A DNA stretch of 64,000 nucleotides from an uncultured bacterium (GTDB lineage Bacteria; Hydrogenedentota; Hydrogenedentia; Hydrogenedentales; CAILVY01), in contig CALEDJ010000029.1 in the NCBI GenBank assembly GCA_937951485.1, positions 62,001 through 126,000 of the forward strand, read 5' to 3'. Below are positions 18,393 through 29,848 of the stretch, piece by piece (position 1 is the stretch's first letter; every line of letters starts with the position of its first letter). The notes beneath the pieces were generated by a model. The model was given only the letters and a program-made list of their open reading frames with translations, was not told where the DNA came from and searched no databases. The translations under genes and the position numbers were made by a program.

Positions 18393-19346
18393 ATGAAAAG
18401 AGTGTTGATAACCGGTGCGGCGGGATTTATTGGATCGCATCTTGCCGATGCCCTGCTCGCGCGGGGCGACCGGGTATTCGGACTGGATGAATTCAATGAT
18501 TACTACGATCCGGCGGTGAAGCGTCGCAACCTCGCCGGGGCGCTGCGATCAGACCGCTTCACGCTGTATGAGGCGGACATTTGCGATGAGGCGCGGCTGC
18601 GGGAAATCTTCGAGAAAAGCCGCCCGGAGGTGGTGGTGCATCTGGCGGCGCGCGCCGGCGTGCGGCCGTCCATCCGGGAACCCAACCTCTACCATCGGGT
18701 GAATGTCATCGGTTCTCAGCATGTGCTCGACGCATGTCGCGATTTCACGCCGTCGCACCTGGTGTTTGCGTCCAGTTCGTCGGTGTACGGCGGCAGCAGG
18801 GCGGTGCCGTTTTGCGAAAGCGATCCGGTAATGCGGCCGATCAGCCCCTACGCGGCGACGAAGCGCATGAACGAATTGCAGGCGCATGTGTACAGCCATC
18901 TCTACGGGGTGCGGGTGACAATGCTGCGTTTTTTTACGGTCTATGGACCGCGCCAGCGGCCGGACATGGCCATCCACAAATTCACCCGCGCGATCCTCCG
19001 GGGTGAACCGGTGCCGATGTTCGGCGACGGCTCCACCCGTCGCGATTACACCTATATTGACGACATCATAGACGGGGTGGTCCGCTGTGTGGACACGCCG
19101 TTTGATTATGAAATTTTCAACCTCGGTGAACAAAGGACCACCACCCTGCGCGATTTGATCGCGATCATCGAAAAGGCGGTCGGGAAAGCCGCCGTGATTG
19201 ATTGCAAGCCGCTGCAGCCGGGGGATGTGGAGATCACCCACGCCGATATTTCCCATGCGCGGACACATCTCGGTTACAATCCGCGCTTTGACATGGAAGA
19301 GGGCGTGCGCCGGTTCGTGGAGTGGTTCCGCGTCCAGGAGCAATGA
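18393..19346 (+). CDS. NAD-dependent UDP-sugar 4-epimerase (UDP-glucuronate epimerase type)
   Basis: A 317-residue extended short-chain dehydrogenase. NAD binding is by GAAGFIGSHLADALL, the catalytic Ser/Tyr/Lys are in ASSSSVYGG and SPYAATK, and the specificity region RRDYTYIDDIIDGVVRCVD and the C-terminal ISHARTHLGYNPRFDMEEGVRRFVEW match the UDP-glucuronate 4-epimerase (CapI/LpsL) group better than GalE. Conserved fold residues MNDYYDPAVKRRNL-like (FNDYYDPAVK) also fit. It would supply UDP-galacturonate for surface glycans. First of three co-directional nucleotide-sugar genes; the alternative start at 18384 is less well placed. Confidence 0.82.
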   Translation: MKRVLITGAAGFIGSHLADALLARGDRVFGLDEFNDYYDPAVKRRNLAGALRSDRFTLYEADICDEARLREIFEKSRPEVVVHLAARAGVRPSIREPNLYHRVNVIGSQHVLDACRDFTPSHLVFASSSSVYGGSRAVPFCESDPVMRPISPYAATKRMNELQAHVYSHLYGVRVTMLRFFTVYGPRQRPDMAIHKFTRAILRGEPVPMFGDGSTRRDYTYIDDIIDGVVRCVDTPFDYEIFNLGEQRTTTLRDLIAIIEKAVGKAAVIDCKPLQPGDVEITHADISHARTHLGYNPRFDMEEGVRRFVEWFRVQEQ

Positions 19347-21304
<1,958 letters not shown>

Positions 21305-21343
21305 ACCTTTCTTCAGTCTGCTTTTTGTGTATATAGTCCGCAT

Positions 21344-21366
21344 TGCGCCGCTTCGCTCGCAATGAC
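21344..21366. repeat. Short fragment of the CATTGCG repeat family
   Basis: GCGCCGCTTCGCTCGCAATGACG matches one arm of the palindromic repeat at 2742-2825. The rest of the interval between rmd and ruvB (21305-21523) shows nothing I can identify. Confidence 0.55.
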
Positions 21367-21523
21367 GCATCCCTATATGCTTCTTTTGTCCGAATTTTCA
21401 TGATGGGTCCCGCACACTTCAACCCTTTACATCGTTTTCTTGGCAACACCGTGAAGCAATCCGGCATACGCGATGCCGTTCGGTCCTGTCGTGATTGCTT
21501 TGCTCAACGGCGCAGGGCGCTTT

Positions 21524-22549
21524 TCAGAACAATTGCTGCCGGGGGGTGGGAGGCGGTTGGAGTCCGAAGTGCTTGTAAGCGAGCGAGGTGGCCATTCGGC
21601 CCTGGGGGGTGCGCTTCAGGAAGCCTATCTGGATGAGGTAGGGTTCATGGACTTCTTCGAGGGTCTGGCGTTCTTCGCCGACGGCGACCGCCAGGGAGGA
21701 AAGTCCGACGGGGCCGCCGCTGAATTTTTCGATGACGGTGGAGATGATAAGGCGGTCCATATCGTCAAGCCCGAGATCGTCAATACGAAGGAGTTTCAAC
21801 GCGGCGGCGGCCACTTCGCGGGTGATGACGCCGTCGCCTTTGACCTGGGCGAAGTCGCGCACGCGGCGCAGCAGCCGGTTGGCGACGCGGGCGGTGCCCC
21901 GCGATCGCGTGGCGATTTCGCCGGCGCCTTCGGTTTCAATGGGCACGTCGAGGATGCGCGCGGAACGCAGGAGGATACGCTCAAGTTCGGCGGGGGTATA
22001 GAACTCGAAGCGGCAGGTGTCGCCGAACCGGGCGCGGAGGGGCGGGGTGAGCAGGCCGGCGCGGGTGGTGGCACCGATCAGCGTGAAGGGTTTCAGGCCG
22101 ATTTTCATCGAACGCGCAGTCGGGCCGCGCCCCAACATGATGTCCACCTCGAAATCCTCCATGGCGGCATAGAGCGTTTCCTCCACGGCGTGGTTGAGGC
22201 GGTGGATTTCGTCAATGAACAGGATGTCGAAATCTTCGAGGCTGGTGAGGATGGCGGAAAGGTCCGCCTGGCGCTCGATGACCGGCCCGGCGCTCTGCTT
22301 GATGTCCACGCCCATTTCGTTGGCGAGGATGCGGGCGAGAGTGGTCTTGCCGAGTCCCGGCGGACCACTGAGCAGCAGGTGATCGAGCGGCTCTTTGCGC
22401 TGCTTCGCGGCCTGGATGGCGATCGTCAGTTTCTCCTTGATGGGGTCCTGGCCGGGGAAATCCGCCAGCCGCTGCGGGCGAATCTGGTCGTCAAACGCGC
22501 GGTCATCGTCGAGCGGGGTCGGCGTGAGTATGTCGTCCCTGGGTGTCAC
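21524..22549 (-). CDS. ruvB: Holliday junction branch migration ATPase RuvB
   Basis: A 341-residue AAA+ motor, the usual length. Motifs: [11 protein letters not shown], Walker [12 protein letters not shown], Walker [12 protein letters not shown], sensor 1 GATTRAGLL, arginine finger region PLRARFGDT, and the C-terminal winged helix ([16 protein letters not shown]). Two RuvB hexamers pump DNA through the RuvA tetramer during recombination repair. The start is GTG at 22549, a few bases after the ruvA stop, with AGGA upstream. Last in the yebC-ruvC-ruvA-ruvB order. Confidence 0.98.
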   Translation of the reverse strand: MTPRDDILTPTPLDDDRAFDDQIRPQRLADFPGQDPIKEKLTIAIQAAKQRKEPLDHLLLSGPPGLGKTTLARILANEMGVDIKQSAGPVIERQADLSAILTSLEDFDILFIDEIHRLNHAVEETLYAAMEDFEVDIMLGRGPTARSMKIGLKPFTLIGATTRAGLLTPPLRARFGDTCRFEFYTPAELERILLRSARILDVPIETEGAGEIATRSRGTARVANRLLRRVRDFAQVKGDGVITREVAAAALKLLRIDDLGLDDMDRLIISTVIEKFSGGPVGLSSLAVAVGEERQTLEEVHEPYLIQIGFLKRTPQGRMATSLAYKHFGLQPPPTPRQQLF

Positions 22550-22551
22550 AA

Positions 22552-23157
22552 CTAAATCCTCGCCATGGAGCGCAGGGCGGCGCGCACGAGGTCCTCATCG
22601 CGCGCGTCCGCGCCCAGTTGCCTGCGTGCGGCGGCGGCGGCCTTGCGCGCTTCTGCGGGGGTACAGCCCAGTGAAATCAACGCCTCGTACACGTCGTCGC
22701 CTTCCGGGGGTGTTTCTGCTTCCTTCGTTTCACCGAGGATGGCGCTCAACTCCGGCGCCTGGCCCATGCGTGTCCTGGTTTCCAGCACGATGCGCTGGGC
22801 CAGTTTCTTGCCGATGCCCGGCGTCTTCGCCAGCGCCGCCACGTCACTGGTCATGATTGCCTGGCCGAATTGCGCCACAGACATGCTGGAGAGGATCGCC
22901 AGCGCCGCCCGGGGGCCGACGCCGTTGATGTCGAGCAGCGCGATAAACAGCGTCCGCTCCTCTTCCTTCAGGAACCCGAAGATTTTGAAGTCGTCTTCAC
23001 GGATGTGGCAGTAAGTATGCAGCAGGGCATCCTGGTTGACGACAAGTTTGCGATATGTGGATTCCGGCACATACACTGCAAATCCGACCCCGCCCACATC
23101 CAAGGCAACATAATCCAGCGGCTTCGCCGCCACCGTTCCGCGCAGAAAGGCGAACAT
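22552..23157 (-). CDS. ruvA: Holliday junction DNA helicase subunit RuvA
   Basis: A 201-residue protein: N-terminal OB domain ([33 protein letters not shown]), two helix-hairpin-helix motifs ([34 protein letters not shown]) and the C-terminal domain III ([18 protein letters not shown]) that contacts RuvB. It binds four-way junctions as a tetramer. The ATG at 23157 gives the family-standard N-terminus; the frame extends 11 codons upstream. ruvB follows with two bases between. Confidence 0.97.
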   Translation of the reverse strand: MFAFLRGTVAAKPLDYVALDVGGVGFAVYVPESTYRKLVVNQDALLHTYCHIREDDFKIFGFLKEEERTLFIALLDINGVGPRAALAILSSMSVAQFGQAIMTSDVAALAKTPGIGKKLAQRIVLETRTRMGQAPELSAILGETKEAETPPEGDDVYEALISLGCTPAEARKAAAAARRQLGADARDEDLVRAALRSMARI

Positions 23158-23485
23158 GTCCTTTTCCCCGCACGCCGCACGGGCGCGCATTGCAGCACTA
23201 CGGTTTCACGCCGGGAAAGGCCGCGGACGCTGTGCAAGGCGTCTTGAATAAAAGGTCAGCAAGGACACCATAGACAGCAAGAACAACAACCACATCAAGG
23301 ACAGTTTCGGCAGATTCTGCCATTTCGTACGTGTTGTCTTTGTCCTTTTGTCCTTTATATCCTTTGTGTCTTTTCAGTCCTTTTCTTCAAAGCGCCCTCG
23401 GACAACAAACCTTCCCGATATCCGCGACGCTCCCCGGGAACCATCGCACGGCTGAGATTGTACGGCAAAGGGACGGGGCGTTTCA
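23158..23485. other. Gap between ruvC and ruvA with degenerate AAGGAC/GTCCTT repeats
   Basis: No gene is visible. The left part has AGCAAGGACACC, ACAGCAAGAAC and TCAAGGACAG. The right part (about 23335-23390) has repeated TCCTTT units, giving inverted AAGGAC/GTCCTT sets. A similar AAGGACGGCAAGAACGACAG block appears near 35463. This interrupts an otherwise tight ruv cluster. Confidence 0.5.
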
Positions 23486-23977
23486 TCAGCCGCGCAAGCG
23501 CGCCTGGGTGACGCCGGTCTGCGCATGGCAGATGGCAAGGCCGAGCGCGTCGGCGGCGTCATCGGGTTTGGGCAGGGCGTCGAGATTGAGCAGGCGCTTG
23601 ATCATCTCCTGCATCTGGCGCTTATCGGCCTTGCCGTAGCCGGTGACGGCGGTTTTGGTTTCGGTGGGGCTGAATTCGCCGATGGGTTTGCCGGCCTGCG
23701 CGGCGGCCAGCGCCAAAACGCCGCGCGCCTGGGCCACGGTGATGCCCGTGGAGACGTTCTGCTTGAAATACAGGCGCTCGATGGCGATGGCGTCGGGCTG
23801 ATATGTTTCGAGCAGGCGCACCGCCTCGTCGAAGATGATTTTCAGGCGGTCGGCGAAAAAGGCGTCAGACGGCGTGGCGATGACTCCATGGGCGATATGC
23901 CGCAGGCGTCCGCTCCGGATTTCCACCACCCCGTAGCCGGTGGTCGCGGTGCCCGGATCGAAACCGAGCACACGCAT
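23486..23977 (-). CDS. ruvC: Holliday junction resolvase RuvC
   Basis: A 163-residue RNase H-fold endonuclease cutting Holliday junctions. Catalytic acidic residues are in LGFDPGTATTGYG (Asp7), AIERLYFKQN (Glu) and PDDAADALGLAICH (two Asp). The glycine-rich GYGKADKRQMQ loop is also present. It begins right after the yebC stop with no gap, so the two are surely co-transcribed. ruvA lies 328 bases downstream. Confidence 0.97.
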   Translation of the reverse strand: MRVLGFDPGTATTGYGVVEIRSGRLRHIAHGVIATPSDAFFADRLKIIFDEAVRLLETYQPDAIAIERLYFKQNVSTGITVAQARGVLALAAAQAGKPIGEFSPTETKTAVTGYGKADKRQMQEMIKRLLNLDALPKPDDAADALGLAICHAQTGVTQARLRG

Positions 23978-24730
23978 TCATTCCTCCATGGCCGCGGCCA
24001 TGGCCTCGTCGGTGATGTCGGCGTTCGAGAACACGTCCTGAACATCGTCGTTGTCTTCCAGTGCTTCGGTCAGTTTGATCAGCGAGGAGAGCGATTTTTC
24101 ATCCAGCGAAACTGTGGTCTTGGGAACCATCGTCAATTTGACTTCCTCCGGAATCAGCCCCATCGCTTCGAGCGCTTCGGATACAGCGTGTAATTCGCTC
24201 GGAGCGGTCATCACTTCATAGCGGTCGCCGTCGGTATCCACATCCTCCGCCCCCGCTTCGATGGCCTTCTCGAATATCTCCTCTTCTGTGAGGCCCTCTT
24301 TGGGGAGCGTTATGACGCCGCGCTGATCAAAATTCCAGCGCACCGCCCCGGTTTCCGCCATGCTGCCGTTGAATTTCGTGATGATATGCCGAATCTCGGC
24401 GACTGTCCGGCGCTTGTTGTCCGTGAGCACGTCCACCAGCATGGCGACACCACCAGGGCCGTAGCACTCATAGCGGACTTCTTCATAAGCGACGCCCGGC
24501 AGTTCGCCCGTGCCTTTCTTGATCGCCCGTTCAATATTATCCTTGGGCATATTTGCAGCCTTGCAGGCAATCAGTACGGTGCGCAATTTGGCGTTGCTTG
24601 CGGGATCGCCACCGCCCGCGCGCGCCGCAACGGCCAATTCCTTGGCGAGTTTGGAAAAAATCTTCCCCTTCTTGGCGTCCAACGCGCCCTTTTTCCGTTT
24701 AATCGTGCTCCATTTGGAATGGCCGGACAT
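23978..24730 (-). CDS. yebC: YebC/PmpR-family protein
   Basis: A 250-residue protein beginning MSGHSKWSTIKRKKGALDAKKGKIFSKLAKEL, the YebC signature, with YECYGPGGVAMLVDVLTDNKRRT in the middle domain. YebC proteins were annotated as transcriptional regulators and more recently as ribosome-associated factors easing translation of proline stretches. The genomic link with ruvC is widely conserved. Start ATG 24730 gives the exact conserved N-terminus. Its last base abuts the ruvC start. Confidence 0.96.
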   Translation of the reverse strand: MSGHSKWSTIKRKKGALDAKKGKIFSKLAKELAVAARAGGGDPASNAKLRTVLIACKAANMPKDNIERAIKKGTGELPGVAYEEVRYECYGPGGVAMLVDVLTDNKRRTVAEIRHIITKFNGSMAETGAVRWNFDQRGVITLPKEGLTEEEIFEKAIEAGAEDVDTDGDRYEVMTAPSELHAVSEALEAMGLIPEEVKLTMVPKTTVSLDEKSLSSLIKLTEALEDNDDVQDVFSNADITDEAMAAAMEE

Positions 24731-24909
24731 ACAGGCTGATCTCCCTGAGTGAAAAGGTCAGTGAATTGAATAGACGACGCATGACTCGACTGTGTGACAT
24801 TATATCAAGAGGCGCTGGATGCGCGCAATGACCCCCGAAATACATCGGGGCGGCTGGAACCCTTCGGTCCGGCCGCCCCGCCTTGCACATCATGGGGTGG
24901 GTCAGGTCG

Positions 24910-27432
24910 TCATCCAGGAAGTCCGACGCAGAAACCGTCCTCGGTGGGCGGCACCGCATCGGGACAGGCGTAATAGCCACCAGCGTTGTAGAACTGGATT
25001 ACGCGAAGCAATTCGGAGAGACTTATCACCCAGTTCTGCGGATTGTAGTCCGATGCGTGCGGCGCGCAGCCATGTTGCGCGGGATTTGCGCCGGGCACAT
25101 ATCCATCCTCGGTGCCATCGGGCGGGTCGGCGCAGTGGTAGCCGCCGGAGTTGAAGAACTGGATCACGCGAAGTAGTTCGGACAGGTTGATCCGATTATC
25201 TCCGTTCTGGTCCGCGGAGTGAAATTCTCTCTCGCCCTCGCCTTCGCCTTCACCCTCGCCCTCGCCTTCACCCTCGCCTTCGCCTTCGCCTTCACCTTCG
25301 CCTTCGCCTTCGCCTTCGCCTTCACCCTCGCCCTCGCCCTCGCCTTCACCTTCGCCCTCGCCTTCACCCTCGCCTTCGCCTTCACCCTCGCCTTCGCCTT
25401 CACCCTCGCCCTCGCCTTCACCTTCGCCTTCACCCTCGGCGGCTTCACACACAACGCCGCGTATTTCGCCATCCGGATACTCTGTGCTGGTGATCAAGTA
25501 GTAATACTGCTGACCCTCGACAAATAGCGTCAGTTCTTCTTCAGTCATCCCGTATTCTATGGGACTGGTCGGATCACCCAAGTCAATCAAGAGCGGCCCG
25601 TTTTCACCTGGAGCGCCTTCGTAAATCCCAACAGAGATTGGATTAGCGACAGTATGCTCAATGTATATGGAGAGAACCAGGTCCCATTCGGGAAGAAACA
25701 GTCGGGGCGTGACGATCGCGTGGCCTGTTGCGTCAGTCACAACCGGCGGCACAACCTGGTCGCCGGAAAGCATGTCGTCACAGGCTGGGGCAAAGTCACA
25801 ATACGGGGGGTAGATTGCGGGATTCAATGCCGCGGTCACAAAGCCAATCCCTGGATCCGCAACTTCTTCCTTCTCGCCCTCGCCTTCGCCCTCGCCTTCA
25901 CCCTCGCCTTCACCCTCGCCTTCACCCTCGCCTTCACCCTCGCCTTCGCCTTCGCCCTCGCCCTCGCCCTCGCCTTCGCCTTCACCCTCGCCAGATTCAG
26001 GACAAAGGACAGGCGTGAAGTATGCGTATTCACAGATATTGGGTGCTCCATCGCCGTCCGCATCGCCATAGGGCAACAGATTGAAAAGCGATACGTAGTC
26101 ATCAGGGTCCAGATTTGGGTTGGCGAAACCACCGGGCACCAACTCGCCCACCTGATCATTCAGGAGCGCGACCAAGGCGGCCACGAAACCAAAAGAACCG
26201 GTGCCCGTCACGATGAACGGGGCATCAGGGTCTTCGGGCGTGGGTTGAGAAGAAACCTCAAAGCCGCCATCGCCAAGGGTCAGATATGCCGTCAGTATGG
26301 GAATCAATTCCGGTACAAGGACATTCAGCAGGGCTGCCGCCGTCTCGCCGAGGTCCGCTTCAAATTGCGTCATATTGCCTTCCCATGCTTCGCGCACGTC
26401 CCCATGGATAAAGACGCCGTTGTTGAATAGCGGATAGACCAGTATCGCCTGAAGCAGACCGAGTTCATTGGCCGCGTCCAGGACGCCGTTGCCTTGAACC
26501 TCGACGAGCAGGTTTTCCGGGTCTGAGGTGTCAATCAGGAACGATCCGTTGATGTCGGCGTTGTTCGGCTGGAGCATGCCGACGAGAAACTGCCATTCTT
26601 CGCCAAGATCACCAAATACCGGATTGTCAACCAATCCCTGGAACAATTCGCAGAAATTGATGTCAAGCCCGGGTTCGGGGACCGTGGGGTTCAGGGCGGC
26701 GGCGACATAGGCCACAGGACCGTCTCCGGCATAATAGTTATATTCTTCGCGGTTCGAATACCCATCACCGTCCGCATCGGATTCCGCGCCGAACCATTCC
26801 CCCATGGTCACAAAATCCTCCGGGTCGGGGGGCGTTACACCGATATCGGCAAGCAACCCAATCAGTTCTGTAATGGCATCCATCGTGTTGTCATCGCCGA
26901 GGATCGCATATCCCGCGAGCGTGTACGACAGCGAATCAATCAGGAAAGGCGCCAGCAAGTTCACGAGCGCCAGATAGCCGACCGCGTTCAGCGCATCCAC
27001 AACGGTCGTCTTGATGAGCGTAAAATTGGCATTGAAAGCCGCTAACACGTCATCATGAGTGAGCCCGTTCTGATCGAAGCCCGGTGTGTTCAATACATAC
27101 GCGATAAGCCCCAACTCATACTCCGCATCCAGCATGCCGTTGGGCTGCACGTACGGTTCCTCTTCAATGACGGCCCCGTTGATGTCTGCCTGATCACAGG
27201 CGATAAGATTGGCAAAATCATTGATTTCCGGAACCAACGGCGCTACGGGGGCCAGTGAACAGAAAATGGTGTCCATGGCGCCGCAGAAGTTGAAATTGCC
27301 CACACTTGGGGGTAGCGGCGTAAAAGGAGTGTTGAATGGCGCAGGGCACGCAGGCACAGCGTGCGCCTCCCCGCTGAACACTCCTATCGCAGCGATTGCA
27401 GCGATACACAGGTATGTTACTTGCTTTTTCAT
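24910..27432 (-). CDS. Secreted Gly-Glu-linker protein with duplicated domain, CHRD domain and paired EF-hand modules
   Basis: An 840-residue exported protein. Signal peptide to about residue 25 (ending GEAHA). Two related domains of roughly 150-190 residues follow, each opening with ADINGx, then NGxLDAxxELGL, and closing with a calcium loop ([28 protein letters not shown]). A (Gly-Glu)n linker spans residues about 480-520. A CHRD-like domain ([29 protein letters not shown]) covers about 545-660. A second (Gly-Glu)n linker runs from about 665 to 730. Two dockerin-like EF-hand units ([32 protein letters not shown]) complete it. GGAGG precedes the ATG. Likely cell-surface or matrix protein; function unknown. 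The linker DNA is a hexamer microsatellite. Confidence 0.85.
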   Translation of the reverse strand: MKKQVTYLCIAAIAAIGVFSGEAHAVPACPAPFNTPFTPLPPSVGNFNFCGAMDTIFCSLAPVAPLVPEINDFANLIACDQADINGAVIEEEPYVQPNGMLDAEYELGLIAYVLNTPGFDQNGLTHDDVLAAFNANFTLIKTTVVDALNAVGYLALVNLLAPFLIDSLSYTLAGYAILGDDNTMDAITELIGLLADIGVTPPDPEDFVTMGEWFGAESDADGDGYSNREEYNYYAGDGPVAYVAAALNPTVPEPGLDINFCELFQGLVDNPVFGDLGEEWQFLVGMLQPNNADINGSFLIDTSDPENLLVEVQGNGVLDAANELGLLQAILVYPLFNNGVFIHGDVREAWEGNMTQFEADLGETAAALLNVLVPELIPILTAYLTLGDGGFEVSSQPTPEDPDAPFIVTGTGSFGFVAALVALLNDQVGELVPGGFANPNLDPDDYVSLFNLLPYGDADGDGAPNICEYAYFTPVLCPESGEGEGEGEGEGEGEGEGEGEGEGEGEGEGEGEGEGEGEGEKEEVADPGIGFVTAALNPAIYPPYCDFAPACDDMLSGDQVVPPVVTDATGHAIVTPRLFLPEWDLVLSIYIEHTVANPISVGIYEGAPGENGPLLIDLGDPTSPIEYGMTEEELTLFVEGQQYYYLITSTEYPDGEIRGVVCEAAEGEGEGEGEGEGEGEGEGEGEGEGEGEGEGEGEGEGEGEGEGEGEGEGEGEGEGEGEGEGEGEGEGEGEREFHSADQNGDNRINLSELLRVIQFFNSGGYHCADPPDGTEDGYVPGANPAQHGCAPHASDYNPQNWVISLSELLRVIQFYNAGGYYACPDAVPPTEDGFCVGLPG
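25240..25440. repeat. Hexanucleotide microsatellite, Gly-Glu linker 2
   Basis: About 33 units of a GGNGAR hexamer (read on the minus strand) encode alternating Gly-Glu. The unit is a multiple of three, so slippage changes linker length without breaking the frame. Confidence 0.9.
25872..25991. repeat. Hexanucleotide microsatellite, Gly-Glu linker 1
   Basis: About 20 units of the same GGNGAR hexamer on the minus strand, between the duplicated domains and the CHRD domain. It mixes GGCGAG, GGCGAA and GGTGAA units. Confidence 0.9.
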
Positions 27433-27627
27433 GATCGGTTTTCCTCCTGACTTGTTTTCATACTACAGTTCTTTTCGAGGTCTTTCTGCAAAGATGAATC
27501 CTATTGGTCATGCAACGATGTGCTTGGATATCGAATACGTCCGGACAACAGACACATCATCCTTCTCGCTTCCCATTCCAAATGCCCTGCATAAACCATT
27601 ACACACCCTCATGGCGCTCTCAGTAAA

Positions 27628-27656
27628 TTTATCTCATGCTGTCAGGAAAAAGTCAA
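27628..27656 (-). promoter_or_regulatory. Possible promoter of the Gly-Glu protein gene
   Basis: On the minus strand TTGACT (27656-27651), a 17-base spacer and GATAAA (27633-27628). This gives a leader of about 190 bases before the ATG at 27432. The rest of the 435-base divergent gap (27433-27867) shows nothing else. Confidence 0.4.
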
Positions 27657-27867
27657 GTTTTTCGCGTTTTCAAGACACATGTGAACGCATTTGGGATATC
27701 CCTGACGGGGTAAGGCGGCACATTCCGAGCGATCATGCCGCCCACAGCGCCTCTCACCTTACTTGCGCGGAGTTGAAGCAAGAAGGTCATCAATACCCTT
27801 GAATTTCTCGTTTCTGGAGAAGATACTATTACCAGATTGACATAAGACGTGGATTGGAGCGTGGGGA

Positions 27868-29358
27868 ATGACCGATACAAGCGGTTCAGAGGCCGGGGCA
27901 TACTGGCGCAGTGCCGCGTATTGGGTGGCGGTGTTGACGCTTTGTCTGGCGATGCCCGCAGGTTGTCTCTCGTCCTGTGGTGGTTGCCGGAGGACGGAGC
28001 GGATTGCCCCCGCCGTTGGCGTTCCCGGCGCGCAAACACCGCTCGCGCCGATGCTGGCCCCCGGCGCGCAGACGCCGCTCTCCCCGATGCCGGCCCCCGG
28101 CGCGCAGACGCCGTTCACCCCGATGCCGGCCCCCGGCGCGCAGACGCCGTTCACCCCGATGCCGGCCCCCGGCGCGCAAACACCGCTCGCCCCGATGCCG
28201 GCGCCGATTGCCCAGAGTCCTGTGGCCCCGATGCCCGCGCCGAGGCCGGGCGGTGTATCTCCCAAGGCTTCGATAGAGGAGCCGCCCGCCCTTACGGCTG
28301 AACGCCTGGAACAACTTCAGGAAGGGATGAGTTTTGACGAGGTGATGCATCTGGTGGGACGCCCGGAAGTCCTGGTGGCGCAACGGGGGGATGATAGCCT
28401 GATTTATCGTTGGTCGCAGGATGGAACGAGCCTGCTGGGGCGTTTCGAAAAAGGCGTTCTCGTGCGAAAATCGGTACAGGCTGCGCCTGATGCGGCGCCC
28501 GCCGAGGGCGAACCCCGCCGCATTACGCATGAGCAATATGAGGAAGTCCAGGAGGGCATGACGCTGGACGAGGTGTTGGCCTTGTTGGATGTTGAGGGCC
28601 GTCCGGTCAGCCAATCATCGGAAAGCGTCTTTATCTACAAATGGACGGACGACATGGGGTCCAGTTTCACGGCGCGCTTCGAGGACGGCGTACTGGTGCG
28701 CAAAACCGGCCTTCATATCGCGGCATTGCCCAAAGAAGATAAGAAGACGCCCGTGCCGACACCGACGGGCGCAGTGGAGACCGTTGCGGAGGAAACGGCG
28801 ACTGCCGAGCCGATGTCCGAAGCGGTGGCCGAGGACATGCCGCCGCAGCCTGTACGGCGGCCACGCCGGGATGTGGACTGGGAGGCCTATGTGCGGGAAG
28901 AAGCGCCGCCCGCCATGCCGCCTGAACCGGAAGCCGCATACGAAAAAATACCGCAGCAAACCGTGCCGCCGCGCGTGACGGTGGCGCGGGGCGACCGGCG
29001 CAGCAGGGAGAATTCCCAGTTGCCGCCGGAACTGCAGGGACGCTCCTATCGGCCCAAGGCCAGATTGCCCGATTACACCTATTCGTTACGGCGCGGCGTG
29101 TATGAAGTGCGCGTACACAACGCCGGCGACTCCGCCGTGCAGGTGGGGCTGCGCGCGGAAAGACGCGGCCTCGATGCGCGCATCCCGCCGGGCGGAACGA
29201 GATCCTTCCATGTGGATCGGGGCAACTATGCCGTATATTATATCTATGACAGCGCGCCGTACACGTTGCGCCAGGGAAGTACGCTTGCAATTGACGGCAT
29301 GTTCATGGCCGATCTGAGCCTCACGATCTTCGATACGCCCGGCGGCGAAGCGCCGTAA
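27868..29358 (+). CDS. Proline-repeat envelope protein with two BamE/BLIP-like modules
   Basis: A 496-residue protein. The hydrophobic N-terminus (AYWVAVLTLCLAMPAGC) may be a lipoprotein signal, though the lipobox is imperfect. About five copies of a 12-residue P-G-A-Q-T-P-x-x-P-M-P-A repeat follow (residues 50-125). Two SmpA/BamE-BLIP-like units come next (LEQLQEGMSFDEVMHLVGRPEVLVAQ; YEEVQEGMTLDEVLALLDVEGRPVSQ, each with a YxW strand and FEKGVLVRK or FEDGVLVRK). After a long Pro/Glu-rich linker there is a C-terminal beta-rich domain (YEVRVHNAGDSAVQVGLRAERRG). Paired modules of this kind bind other envelope proteins in known cases. Function unknown. Divergent from the Gly-Glu protein. Confidence 0.75.
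   Translation: MTDTSGSEAGAYWRSAAYWVAVLTLCLAMPAGCLSSCGGCRRTERIAPAVGVPGAQTPLAPMLAPGAQTPLSPMPAPGAQTPFTPMPAPGAQTPFTPMPAPGAQTPLAPMPAPIAQSPVAPMPAPRPGGVSPKASIEEPPALTAERLEQLQEGMSFDEVMHLVGRPEVLVAQRGDDSLIYRWSQDGTSLLGRFEKGVLVRKSVQAAPDAAPAEGEPRRITHEQYEEVQEGMTLDEVLALLDVEGRPVSQSSESVFIYKWTDDMGSSFTARFEDGVLVRKTGLHIAALPKEDKKTPVPTPTGAVETVAEETATAEPMSEAVAEDMPPQPVRRPRRDVDWEAYVREEAPPAMPPEPEAAYEKIPQQTVPPRVTVARGDRRSRENSQLPPELQGRSYRPKARLPDYTYSLRRGVYEVRVHNAGDSAVQVGLRAERRGLDARIPPGGTRSFHVDRGNYAVYYIYDSAPYTLRQGSTLAIDGMFMADLSLTIFDTPGGEAP
28022..28240. repeat. 36-bp tandem repeat inside the proline-repeat gene
   Basis: Five full and one partial in-frame unit of the form CCCGGCGCGCAGACGCCG plus an 18-base half encode the 12-residue PGAQTP repeat. 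Units differ mainly at third positions, and two middle copies are identical, pointing to recent duplication. Confidence 0.8.
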
Positions 29359-29427
29359 CCCCTGGACACGGTTTCTTCGCCCCAAGTATCCTTGCCCCCG
29401 TAGGCCGTATATTGTTCACGAGGCCGC

Positions 29428-29511
29428 ATGTTGTTCACGCTTTAGCGTGCCGGGAGGGACTGCGACCTTGGGCATGCATCCCTCCTCTGCATGCTGAAGC
29501 ATGAACAACAT
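29428..29511. repeat. Inverted repeat, ATGTTGTTCAYGCTT family
   Basis: Arms of 23 bp at 29428-29450 and 29489-29511 (ATGTTGTTCACGCTTTAGCG and its near complement, three mismatches) enclose 38 bases. It is MITE-like, with no ORF. The remaining non-coding interval 29359-29848 shows a possible extended -10 (TGCTACACT near 29752) and nothing else. Confidence 0.7.
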
Positions 29512-29848
29512 ACGGTGTTCATTCGTCGGCATGCCAAGCCGTTTTCCGCACGTATAAGGGTTGGGATGTCATTTCTCAGGGAAATATGAAGACTTGGTCC
29601 CATTTTCTCCACTACCTTCAGGCTTGCCTTTGACTTATCGGGCCGGATCAGTCTGAGTCTTTGGAGTGGAATCGGCCGATGCTGCTTGGGGCGGCTTGCG
29701 AAATGCAGGCGCAGGGCTTTGCCGGTTTCTGCGCCGCCGCATCGGAATCTGCTACACTGGGGCCGGTGTGGTACAGTGCTGCGAATGATTTGCCGCACTA
29801 TGGCCTTGGGGCAGTGGACTTGGCTTTGTCCACATGGAGGAATTGCAG

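Noticed and set aside
26730-26770. A TTCGAAT string resembling a tRNA T-arm
   Set aside because: It is inside the Gly-Glu protein gene, and no cloverleaf can be drawn around it.
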